NCBI RefSeq assembly: GCF_003726095.1
Contig: NZ_CP026031.1
Location: 2,852,001-2,916,000 of the forward strand
From: Niallia circulans
Lineage (GTDB): Bacteria > Bacillota > Bacilli > Bacillales > Cytobacillaceae
Length of the DNA stretch: 64,000 bases
Direction of reading: 5' to 3'
Shown here in pieces: positions 26,109-33,423 of this stretch. Position numbers and translations under genes: made by a program. Below the pieces are notes generated by a model. The model was not told where the DNA came from, did no database searches, and worked only from the letters and a program-made list of their open reading frames with translations. The stretch's first letter is position 1; the number at the start of each line of letters is the position of its first letter.

Positions 26109-26699
26109 CTATTTTTTAATAACTTGAAATGTCTTTTCGGTAATCGATACAATTACTTCATATTGAGGGAGAACTTCATAAGAAATAATATCTCCAATTA
26201 AAATAAAATCCTGATTCTCCATTGCATCCAATAAATTAGGTAATTCTATTTCCAAATGATTAGCTATTACTAATAATTGTTGTTTATATTCATCTAATTC
26301 TCCATTACTAATACTTTTTATCGTATTATATATCCAGCTTAATCCTTCTAATAAATCTTGAAGCAACCCCCATGATTCTTCTGTTGGGGATTGATAAAAC
26401 TGCTCTGTAAGCTGCTTAATAATAGGAATAGCACGGTTACTATATTCGTTTAGAGATACAGTTAAGTCATTAATAAATTCATCAATTGTTTTCGTTACTA
26501 ATTCTATTTTTTCAATTGTATTGATTTGCTCCATAATTTGTTCTTCAAAATCGCTATAAACTTCTTTTCCATTAATAATTAAGTGACTAAAATATAATTT
26601 GTTTTTTTCTAAGTCTTCATTAATTTTTTGTATAAGAATTTCTATGTTATCCACATTATTTTCATAAATAAGCATTTCACTGGATAGATGTAATTCCAT
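26109..26699 (-). CDS. Unrecognised helical protein opening the glycosylation operon
   Basis: A 196-aa acidic, largely helical protein with no membrane segment or signal peptide. It begins MELHLSSEMLIYENNVDNIE and has a Trp-containing helix ESWGLLQDLLEGLSWIY. I do not recognise a family. It is the first gene after a sigma-D-like promoter at 26732-26758 and lies 14 bp before pseB, so it is expressed with the glycosylation genes. The position just after hag and the helical, FliS/FliT-like texture make a flagellar adaptor or chaperone conceivable, which is inference only. Confidence 0.8.
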   Translation of the reverse strand: MELHLSSEMLIYENNVDNIEILIQKINEDLEKNKLYFSHLIINGKEVYSDFEEQIMEQINTIEKIELVTKTIDEFINDLTVSLNEYSNRAIPIIKQLTEQFYQSPTEESWGLLQDLLEGLSWIYNTIKSISNGELDEYKQQLLVIANHLEIELPNLLDAMENQDFILIGDIISYEVLPQYEVIVSITEKTFQVIKK

Positions 26700-26731
26700 T
26701 TAGTAACCCCCAACAACGTATTCTACTTACT

Positions 26732-26758
26732 ATATCGGTATTATTTCAAAGAGTTGAA
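26732..26758 (-). promoter_or_regulatory. Sigma-D-like promoter of the glycosylation island
   Basis: The minus strand has ACCGATAT (26732-26739), one mismatch from the sigma-D -10 GCCGATAT. At 15-base spacing the -35 is TTCA, a weak match to TAAA. It is about 33 bp upstream of the 196-aa gene, so the whole island probably belongs to the motility regulon. Confidence 0.58.
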
Positions 26759-26811
26759 TAAGAAATAGAAGATAAATAATGGAAGGAAAGATATCGAAGA
26801 GATATTAAGAC

Positions 26812-26844
26812 AAAAAATGACTACCGAAAACTCGGTAGTCATTT
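26812..26844 (-). terminator. Terminator of hag
   Basis: Arms AAATGACTACCGA and TCGGTAGTCATTT (26815-26844) with a 4-base loop; the minus strand ends in six Ts. It is 11 bp beyond the hag stop and separates hag from the glycosylation operon. Confidence 0.92.
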
Positions 26845-26854
26845 GCTATAATTA

Positions 26855-27979
26855 TTAACCTAATAATTGTAATACTGATTGTGGACGTTGGTTAGCTTGA
26901 GCAAGCATAGATTGAGATGCTTGAGAAAGAATGTTAGACTTAGTCATTTCCATCATTTCTTTCGCCATGTCTACGTCACGTACACGAGATTCAGCAGATT
27001 GTAGGTTCTCTGCAGAGTTACCTAAGTTACTGATTGTGTGCTCTAAACGGTTTTGGAATGCTCCAAGCTTAGAACGCTCAGCAGAAACTTGGTTAATAGC
27101 TGCATCGATAGTTGAAATTGCAGAAGTAGCTTTTTTATGATCACTGATATCTAAAGCATATACTTCAGCACCAGTAGCGTTACCAGCATCAGTAAGTTTA
27201 TTTGCAGCGCCTGAAGCAAATTTAGAATCTGCTGATTTTGCAACAAGCTCTGCACCCACAGTTGTTCCATTTTCAGTTAATACTTTAGGTGCTCCCTTAA
27301 CTGTTGCTCCACTAGCAGAAGAATAATCTTCAGTTCCTGCTGTACCACCAGTTACCCATGTATTTTTTTGTCCAACTTGGTCTGATTTACCAATTTGGGC
27401 TGTTGATCCTGCTGTTCCAGCAACACCAAGTGCTTCAGCACGCATATCGAAAATGTCTACTGTAAAGTTTTGTTGTGAGTTTGCACCAACTTGTAAATGT
27501 AAACCATTTCCACTTTCTGTGTTACCAGCAGTTGCAACTCGCTCACCATCTTTTAATGCTTGTGAACCATTAAGAAGTTTCTTTTGGTTAAACTCAGTAT
27601 TGTTACCAATACGGTTGATTTCAGAAGTTAATTGGTTCAATTCTTTTTGTAGCTCTTGACGGTCTTGATCTGTATTTGTATCGTTAGATGCTTGTGTAGC
27701 AAGTTCACGCATACGTTGCAGAATAGAATGCGTTTCGTTTAAAGCACCTTCAGCTGTTTGGATTAAAGAAATACCATCTTGAGAATTACGTTGTGCTTGG
27801 TTTAAACCGCTGATTTGTCCACGCATTTTTTCAGAAATTGCTAGACCAGCTGCGTCGTCTCCTGCACGGTTAATACGTAAACCAGAAGATAATTTCTCCA
27901 TAGATTTTGAAGCATTTACTTGGTTTGAACCCATTTGGCGATAAGTATTCATCGCTGATAAGTTATGATTGATAATCAT
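26855..27979 (-). CDS. hag: Flagellin (major, Hag)
   Basis: A 374-aa flagellin. The N-terminal D0/D1 region (about 1-140, MIINHNLSAMNTYRQMGSNQ, SGLRINRAGDDAAGLAISEK) and C-terminal D1/D0 region (about 285-374, INQVSAERSKLGAFQNRLEH and ending QSVLQLLG) are canonical. The middle, about 150-280, is Gly/Ala/Ser/Thr-rich and surface-exposed, suited to O-glycosylation by the adjacent Maf system. A sigma-D promoter and a CsrA-controlled leader precede it, and it has its own terminator. CAGGGAGG is the ribosome site. It is exported by the flagellar type III system. Confidence 0.97.
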   Translation of the reverse strand: MIINHNLSAMNTYRQMGSNQVNASKSMEKLSSGLRINRAGDDAAGLAISEKMRGQISGLNQAQRNSQDGISLIQTAEGALNETHSILQRMRELATQASNDTNTDQDRQELQKELNQLTSEINRIGNNTEFNQKKLLNGSQALKDGERVATAGNTESGNGLHLQVGANSQQNFTVDIFDMRAEALGVAGTAGSTAQIGKSDQVGQKNTWVTGGTAGTEDYSSASGATVKGAPKVLTENGTTVGAELVAKSADSKFASGAANKLTDAGNATGAEVYALDISDHKKATSAISTIDAAINQVSAERSKLGAFQNRLEHTISNLGNSAENLQSAESRVRDVDMAKEMMEMTKSNILSQASQSMLAQANQRPQSVLQLLG

Positions 27980-27989
27980 TATTTGTTTT

Positions 27990-28024
27990 CCTCCCTGAAT
28001 ATAAATAGTTCCACATCCATGTGG
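27990..28024 (-). promoter_or_regulatory. CsrA-binding leader of hag
   Basis: The leader RNA has a hairpin CCACATGGATGTGG (28011-28024) with GGA in the loop, matching the CsrA consensus ACARGGAUGU closely. A second GGA lies in the ribosome site CAGGGAGG (27990-27997). B. subtilis hag has the same two-site layout: CsrA binds both and blocks translation until FliW sequesters it. csrA and fliW are immediately upstream here. Confidence 0.82.
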
Positions 28025-28079
28025 TTAGCCGGTCATTTCAAAAAGTCGGCCGCCTTCTTGAATTGCCGTTCTATTAAAT

Positions 28080-28106
28080 ATATCGTCAGGAAATTATTTA
28101 TGTTTA
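28080..28106 (-). promoter_or_regulatory. Sigma-D promoter of hag
   Basis: TAAA, exactly 15 bases, GACGATAT on the minus strand, one mismatch from consensus. It gives a leader of about 95 bases that contains both CsrA sites. Confidence 0.88.
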
Positions 28107-28125
28107 GTATATTAACAATAAAAAT

Positions 28126-28359
28126 CTAATTATTTTTTCCTAATTGATTAGTAAGATTTTTTACGAAATCAACAGAGGCAATTCCCGCCTCATTATTCTC
28201 ATTTTGGATGGCAACATAGACTTCTTTTCTATGTATTTCAATATGTTTCGGTGCTTCGATTCCGATTTTTATTTGCTCTCCTTCAATTGCTAGGATTGTT
28301 ATTTCAATATCATTTGCAATTTTTATCGATTGATTTACTTTCCGTTTTAATACCAGCAT
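28126..28359 (-). CDS. csrA: Translational regulator CsrA
   Basis: A 77-aa RNA-binding dimer. [20 protein letters not shown] at the N-terminus and [16 protein letters not shown] are the family core; the key Arg of the RNA-binding surface (RKEVY) is present. It represses hag translation. Its ATG overlaps the fliW stop (TAATG), so antagonist and regulator are made together. The C-terminal extension past residue 55, found in Gram-positive CsrA, provides the FliW-binding surface. Confidence 0.97.
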   Translation of the reverse strand: MLVLKRKVNQSIKIANDIEITILAIEGEQIKIGIEAPKHIEIHRKEVYVAIQNENNEAGIASVDFVKNLTNQLGKNN

Positions 28360-28808
28360 TATTTAGAACCCTCCTTTTGTTCCTTGAAAAGAAAAAGTTC
28401 ATGTTTGGTTTGATAATCTGAATCTACTAGTATGACTTGCTTGCCTCTTTTCAGCCTATCATTTATGACAATTGGTCCTTGAAGATTAGCTGTAATGCTT
28501 TTCAGCTCTTCTTTAATGGTTAATAGAGAAAAGATGACTACTTCTTTTGTATCTTGTATTTTTAATAACTCTTTTACCTCATCGGAAATTTTCACTGCGT
28601 ATTCTTTAAAATACAAAAATGGATCTATCATGACAAAAGCTAATAAGGGGGTTGCTACTGATTGAAGTACGAAAAGGTCTGCTCCTCCTTCTAAAGGCAA
28701 TATATAAAATTCCTTCTCCTCTTCAAAACCAGGTAATCCTTGTTCAAATCGAATTATTTTTTCTTTTTCTATAGCAACATTCCCATGAAATTTCGTTTTT
28801 ATTTCCAC
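28359..28808 (-). CDS. fliW: Flagellar assembly factor FliW
   Basis: A 149-aa beta-barrel protein that binds either free flagellin or CsrA, so that flagellin secretion releases FliW to inhibit Csr[20 protein letters not shown] and the C-terminal [20 protein letters not shown] are diagnostic. Start is a GTG after a GGTGG ribosome site. In B. subtilis yviE lies between flgL and fliW; it is missing here, and a terminator-like hairpin precedes fliW instead, suggesting a separate promoter. Confidence 0.96.
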   Translation of the reverse strand: MEIKTKFHGNVAIEKEKIIRFEQGLPGFEEEKEFYILPLEGGADLFVLQSVATPLLAFVMIDPFLYFKEYAVKISDEVKELLKIQDTKEVVIFSLLTIKEELKSITANLQGPIVINDRLKRGKQVILVDSDYQTKHELFLFKEQKEGSK

Positions 28809-28903
28809 TTTATTACCACCATTCTCATTTTAATTTATTATTTGCATCCAGTTAAAAAAAATTCTGTTTACCATCCTATCTATAGATAATTCTATTATAA
28901 AGG

Positions 28904-28929
28904 AAAAAAGCTATCCAATCGGACAGCTT
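28904..28929 (-). terminator. Hairpin at the end of flgL
   Basis: Arms AAGCTGTCC and GGATAGCTT (with a G-T pair) followed by six Ts on the minus strand. It overlaps the flgL stop codon and may separate flgM-N-K-L from fliW-csrA transcription. Confidence 0.7.
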
Positions 28930-30073
28930 ATCGTAAAAAGTCTACTAATGATCTTTGCATAATTTGCGCTCCTACTTGAAGTGATGCATTATGAACCAGC
29001 TGCTGTGTTAAGTAGCCCATCACAGCTTCTTCAAAATCCATATTTTCATTCTCAGAAAGTGTTTGATTCGCAACAACCTCTTGCTTCTTCAATCTACTTT
29101 CAACCATTTCAGCACGATTCAATTGTGCTCCTAATTGAGACTGTGTGGAAACAACATCCGTTATATATCCATCAATTGCATCTAATGATTTAGTAATTTC
29201 CTTGCCTGTTGCATCGGGGTCCAAGATCATTTTCTTAATTGCCTCAATTCCACCAAACATATCTAATGAAAAAGCATTACTTGAAGTTATGTTAACAGGG
29301 ATAGATATACCTTTTGAGACTTCTAATAGCACTTGATTTGAATTCGTCGAAACAGCAGTATCTTTTGAAATAACAATACTTCCACTATCTATTTTCTTTT
29401 CAGCAGCAACTGTTTCTCCATCTTTATATGGTAATTCTTCTTGATAGGTATATGTTATTTCTCCTGTATTTCCATCAATTTCAATCGAAGAGCCATTTTT
29501 ATTTTTAAACATATTATCTGTACTATCATAGGTATATTTATTTCCTTGATAGTTTATTACATATTCAGAAGGATTAATAGACCCATCTGCTAAACCAGCT
29601 TGAAATCCCTCAAATTCCATATCTATTTGATTTAAATTCATGGGAGAGGAAGCTGTATCAGTTCCATTAAAAATATACTTATCCCCTACTTTTGTTTCTG
29701 CCAATGTTACTAACTGTTCTTGTAATGTGGTAATTTCATCGACAATATTCTTACGTGCCGTTTCATCATACGTATCATTTGACGCTTGCACTGTCAATTC
29801 TCTAATTTTTTTTAAAATTTGATTCGAGCTATCTAGAGCTGTATCAGCATTTTCCATCCAGTTATATCCTTCATTAAGGTTGCGCTGATATTGTTTTATC
29901 TCCGATACTTGTGTACGATAACGCATCCCTTTCATAGCTATAACAGGGTCATCAGAGGGTCTAGTTATTTTTTTTCCCGTTGTAATTTGATCAGAAAGCC
30001 TTTGTAAATCCTTATAGCTATTACTAATGTATTTCATATTATTATTGGTAAGCATTGATTGAGTTACTCTCAT
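28928..30073 (-). CDS. flgL: Flagellar hook-associated protein FlgL
   Basis: A 381-aa hook-filament junction protein (HAP3). N-terminus MRVTQSMLTNNNMKYISNSY with QITTGKKITRPSDDP and RYRTQVSEIKQYQRNLNEG are the flagellin-like D0/D1 helices, and the C-terminus GAQLNRAEMVESRLKKQEVV and AQIMQRSLVDFLR closes the coiled coil. The centre is variable. It directly follows flgK and is exported through the flagellum. Confidence 0.96.
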   Translation of the reverse strand: MRVTQSMLTNNNMKYISNSYKDLQRLSDQITTGKKITRPSDDPVIAMKGMRYRTQVSEIKQYQRNLNEGYNWMENADTALDSSNQILKKIRELTVQASNDTYDETARKNIVDEITTLQEQLVTLAETKVGDKYIFNGTDTASSPMNLNQIDMEFEGFQAGLADGSINPSEYVINYQGNKYTYDSTDNMFKNKNGSSIEIDGNTGEITYTYQEELPYKDGETVAAEKKIDSGSIVISKDTAVSTNSNQVLLEVSKGISIPVNITSSNAFSLDMFGGIEAIKKMILDPDATGKEITKSLDAIDGYITDVVSTQSQLGAQLNRAEMVESRLKKQEVVANQTLSENENMDFEEAVMGYLTQQLVHNASLQVGAQIMQRSLVDFLR

Positions 30074-30118
30074 TATCTATTACACTCCTAGTTTTAATTA
30101 GTTAGGAAATAGAAGTTT

Positions 30119-31768
30119 TTATCTTCCTCCGACACCCATTCCATTAATAACTTTATCAAGCATTTCATCCACGATTGTAATCATTCTTGCCGCTGAATTA
30201 TATGCCTGCTGGTATTTGATTAAGTCTACCATCTCTTCATCAATTGATACACCACTTACAGACATTCTTGATTGCTCAACTGAAGTCTTTAATATTCCTG
30301 AAGTCTTTTCCATCCTATTTGCCTCAGAAGCTTGTTCTCCTAATTTGCCGATAACCCCTTGATAAAAGGCTTGGACATTTGTTTTATTCCCGCCAAAATC
30401 AAGAATCGAATCCTTTACTTTTGAAAGGTTTAAGGCATTTGTTCCATTTCCAGCAGAGGACTCTGTAGCAGCTGCTATGTTATCTACATCCTCCAAAATT
30501 TCCTTGGACAATACAATACTACCAGCTGCTCCTTTTGGATTATCAGCTGTTATATTGCTATCTGTAAAACTAAAGAAGTCAATATCTTTGGCAGTTCCAT
30601 CTTCTATTTCATTTAAACTATATCCACTTCGGTGAACCTCATTAAAAGCTGTTACAAACGTATAGACCATTTCATCTAAATCGTCAAACATAGCATTATA
30701 TGTGCCCTTTATTTCTCCGCCTTCCATATAACCGTAACCTTCAATTACGCCTTTCAGCTTCCCTTGACTATTTAAGGCCTTGAAATCGTTTAAAGTATAT
30801 ACACCATTTGCAGCATCAGCATCAGCATCCGTTTCTATTCCATCAAACTTACTTTTAGCAGTCGGGTCATCATTTAGTTTAAAAAATTTAAAAGAGGTAA
30901 CTGGGCTGTCTAATTCTTCTCTACTATCAAATTGGATATGGATGCCATTTGCTGTTCTTGTTGATGCATCTATTAGTTTAATAGGCTGACCATTAGAATC
31001 TGTTAAGATATCCCCCTCAGGTGTTGCCATGTATACATCATAAAGTCCCTCAGCACTTGCCCGAGCTAATCCGCCGCTGGACTTAGCTTCTACTTTAATA
31101 TTCATCATCGTAGAAAGAGAATCAAGCAATCTATCACGTTCATCATATAAGTCATTAGGCAAATAGCCATTAGGCTCCACAGCACCTATTTGCTGATTCA
31201 ATTGATTAATTTGCTTCAACACACTATTAATATTATCTTCTGTATTTTCTAATTCATTTCTATTATCTTTTTGAATTGCTTTTAAAGAAGAATACATATA
31301 TTTAAACGTATCCGCCAAAGCAGATCCACGTTCTCTAACAACTCTTCTTGCCCCTTCATTTTCTGGCTCTGTCGCTAAATCCTGTAAGGAATTCCAAAAT
31401 TGATCCATACTATTCGAAATCCCTGTTCCAGATAACTCATCCATAACATTTTCCATTTGTGATAACATTTGTGCCTTCGAATCCCAATATCCCAATTTAC
31501 TAGATTCTTTGCGATATTGCATATCTACAAAGCTATCTCTAATTCGTTCAACCTGATCAGCTTGAACTCCAGTCCCCAAATGACCTGGCATTACCGGACT
31601 ATTCTGACCAACTGTAGGAAATCCTTGTGTAGCAGCTAAACTTACTCTTTGTCTCGTATAGCCTAATGTATTAGCATTTGCAATATTATGCCCAGCTGTA
31701 GCAATAGCTGATTGCTGTGTTGTCAAAGCACGCTTTGCAGTTTCTAAGCCCATAAAGGTTGAAACCAT
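30119..31768 (-). CDS. flgK: Flagellar hook-associated protein FlgK
   Basis: A 549-aa HAP1 forming the first ring of the hook-filament junction. The N-terminus has FMGLETAKRALTTQQSAIAT and GHNIANANTLGYTRQRVSLA, the rod/hook/HAP1 signature; the C-terminus has DEEMVDLIKYQQAYNSAARM, the matching helix. Between them lie variable D2/D3 domains. It lies 11 bp after flgN, which encodes its export chaperone, and before flgL. Confidence 0.97.
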   Translation of the reverse strand: MVSTFMGLETAKRALTTQQSAIATAGHNIANANTLGYTRQRVSLAATQGFPTVGQNSPVMPGHLGTGVQADQVERIRDSFVDMQYRKESSKLGYWDSKAQMLSQMENVMDELSGTGISNSMDQFWNSLQDLATEPENEGARRVVRERGSALADTFKYMYSSLKAIQKDNRNELENTEDNINSVLKQINQLNQQIGAVEPNGYLPNDLYDERDRLLDSLSTMMNIKVEAKSSGGLARASAEGLYDVYMATPEGDILTDSNGQPIKLIDASTRTANGIHIQFDSREELDSPVTSFKFFKLNDDPTAKSKFDGIETDADADAANGVYTLNDFKALNSQGKLKGVIEGYGYMEGGEIKGTYNAMFDDLDEMVYTFVTAFNEVHRSGYSLNEIEDGTAKDIDFFSFTDSNITADNPKGAAGSIVLSKEILEDVDNIAAATESSAGNGTNALNLSKVKDSILDFGGNKTNVQAFYQGVIGKLGEQASEANRMEKTSGILKTSVEQSRMSVSGVSIDEEMVDLIKYQQAYNSAARMITIVDEMLDKVINGMGVGGR

Positions 31769-31779
31769 TGATTCTCCTC

Positions 31780-32265
31780 CTAAATCTTTGATTCAAATAT
31801 CGAAAATCCTTCTTTTTGATAAGGATTTTTCGTCTCTGACCGATTGTAATTATATGTGTCTATATCTGGCTTTAATAAATCAAGAGAGACCTCAATAAAT
31901 TGCAGAGATTGGTTAATAAGTTGTTGATTTGTGTCATTTTGCGTTTTTATTAATCCCAGCACTTCTACCAGTTTCTGTTTTATTTCCATTAATATCTCTT
32001 TCGTTTGATCGTCAACCATTTTTATAACATCATTTAATGTTGTCTGCGTTGATTCATTACCTAAAAAATTATTACAATTCACTTGCAATTCTTGATCCTT
32101 TTTTTGAATAGCTTTAATATACTTTTGTTCTTTGCCTGTGATTACTCTTAATTGATCTGTATCGCCTTTAATAAGGATGTCTTTTTTTTCAAAAGAAAGT
32201 TGCAACAGATCTTCATGCAAGGAAAGTATGTCTTTTAACGAAGCTTCAATCTTTTCGGTCTGCAT
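31780..32265 (-). CDS. flgN: FlgN family export chaperone
   Basis: A 161-aa helical coiled-coil protein. Members bind the C-termini of FlgK and FlgL before export. Sequence features are a charged N-terminal helix (ASLKDILSLHEDLLQLSFEK) and a long Gln/Lys-rich helix. It sits between flgM and flgK exactly as yvyG/flgN does in B. subtilis, with 11 bp to flgK. Family conservation is low, so context carries part of the call. Confidence 0.9.
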   Translation of the reverse strand: MQTEKIEASLKDILSLHEDLLQLSFEKKDILIKGDTDQLRVITGKEQKYIKAIQKKDQELQVNCNNFLGNESTQTTLNDVIKMVDDQTKEILMEIKQKLVEVLGLIKTQNDTNQQLINQSLQFIEVSLDLLKPDIDTYNYNRSETKNPYQKEGFSIFESKI

Positions 32266-32286
32266 CCGAAATCCTCCTATCTTTCC

Positions 32287-32541
32287 TTAGCTCTTTTTCC
32301 AGAATGATAGAATTTTTTCAGCAACTTCTTTTGAATCTACTTGATATGTTCCTTCACTAATTTGCTTTTTTAGCTCTTGAATTTTTTCTAGTCTTACTTC
32401 ATCTTGTGTACCTTGAAGTTCTAACGCAGCTTTTGATATTTCCACTTTGTCTTCTTTTTTTATGTTTTGTGCAGTTGCATTTTTTTCCATCTGCTTTTTA
32501 TATGGATTCATATTTACCGGATTATAATTATTAATTTTCAT
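32287..32541 (-). CDS. flgM: Anti-sigma-D factor FlgM
   Basis: An 84-aa protein that binds and holds sigma-D until the hook is complete, when it is exported or cleared. The C-terminal half KVEISKAALELQ, RLEKIQELKKQI (approximate family motif) and the end VAEKILSFW are the sigma-binding region; the N-terminus is disordered. A sigma-D-like promoter lies about 90 bp upstream, giving negative feedback. It heads flgM-flgN-flgK-flgL. Confidence 0.93.
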   Translation of the reverse strand: MKINNYNPVNMNPYKKQMEKNATAQNIKKEDKVEISKAALELQGTQDEVRLEKIQELKKQISEGTYQVDSKEVAEKILSFWKKS

Positions 32542-32631
32542 TTTTACACTCCTCTACAGAAAATTTGACCTTATGTTTCATATATGGAAATTTACTATAC
32601 TCATCTTTCAGTTCTTATTCTTCTATCTTCT

Positions 32632-32658
32632 ATATCGGTCAAAATTTTTCCTTTTAAA
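32632..32658 (-). promoter_or_regulatory. Sigma-D promoter of flgM operon
   Basis: ACCGATAT with TTTA at 15 bases (or TAAA at 13) on the minus strand, about 90 bp before flgM. B. subtilis flgM is also read from a sigma-D promoter. Confidence 0.68.
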
Positions 32659-32762
32659 GACTAAAACTTGTTTTTATACAAATTAGACTGATATTCCTAT
32701 TTCTATTCTAACCAGTCTATTCATATTTCATGTTCAATTTAGTCAAAATATCCCGATATAAT

Positions 32763-32801
32763 AAAAAAGCAGCATAGAATTCCTGGGAATTCACTTGCCG
32801 C
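32763..32801 (-). terminator. Terminator of the accessory cassette's last gene
   Basis: An imperfect stem built on GAATTCC/GGAATTC with outer GCGGCA/TGCTGC pairing, then six Ts on the minus strand, 20 bp past the YaaR-type stop. It insulates the accessory cassette from flgM. Confidence 0.78.
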
Positions 32802-32820
32802 AATAGTTCTAATTACTTAT

Positions 32821-33258
32821 TCAAGTATATATATTAATTAAAAGACCTTGGATTTCACCAACTGATTGTAATATATCTAAACCGTTTTTTTCTTTGTCTA
32901 ATAAGGTATTGGTTAAGTCCACCAGCTTTTTATCCACTTCTTTAACAATTTTATATACTTTCGTTCTTCCTCTTCGATTAAAACCACTCTGCTCTTCTAG
33001 TTTCAAAGCATTGTTAACCGCTTCATCCATAAAATCTTTTACCATTTTTTTGTATCTGCGCAAATCATCTACCGTACGGTGTTCCGATAATTTTTTCCCT
33101 TGTCCCTCAATTTCTTCTACTAATTTTGTTAATTTGTCATAAACTGCCTGTTGACGATTTTTAGAAATAACTTCTTGAAAAGAAATACTCTCTGCCGGCA
33201 AATTATCTTTACTTTTTATTTTATCCGTACTTGTCCTCGATACTCTTTGTACTTCCAT
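32821..33258 (-). CDS. YaaR family (DUF327) protein
   Basis: A 145-aa helical protein matching the YaaR family in size and core: LPAESISFQEVISKNRQQ, DLRRYKKMVKDFMDEAVNNA, RGRTKVYKIVKEVDKKLVDL. The biochemical function is unknown; in B. subtilis yaaR lies elsewhere on the chromosome, near tmk. Here it lies after the second flagellin's terminator with a strong AAAGGGAGG ribosome site, so it must have its own promoter, which I could not identify. Its place in this cassette suggests a flagellar link. Confidence 0.85.
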   Translation of the reverse strand: MEVQRVSRTSTDKIKSKDNLPAESISFQEVISKNRQQAVYDKLTKLVEEIEGQGKKLSEHRTVDDLRRYKKMVKDFMDEAVNNALKLEEQSGFNRRGRTKVYKIVKEVDKKLVDLTNTLLDKEKNGLDILQSVGEIQGLLINIYT

Positions 33259-33374
33259 ATATAAACCTCCCTTTCATAATTATAAATATATTTAGATTTC
33301 CAAGAGAAGATTGTTAATGTAGTTAATTTTATATTTATTACACACATATAGCATTTATATTATCATAAAATAGA

Positions 33375-33413
33375 AAGAAAAAAGCTAGTCCATCTTTTAC
33401 CAGGACTAGCTTT
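33375..33413 (-). terminator. Terminator of the second flagellin
   Basis: Perfect 11-bp arms AAAGCTAGTCC (33381-33391) and GGACTAGCTTT (33403-33413), then TTTTTTCTTTC on the minus strand, 10 bp beyond the stop. Confidence 0.92.
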
Positions 33414-33423
33414 GATTTAATAA

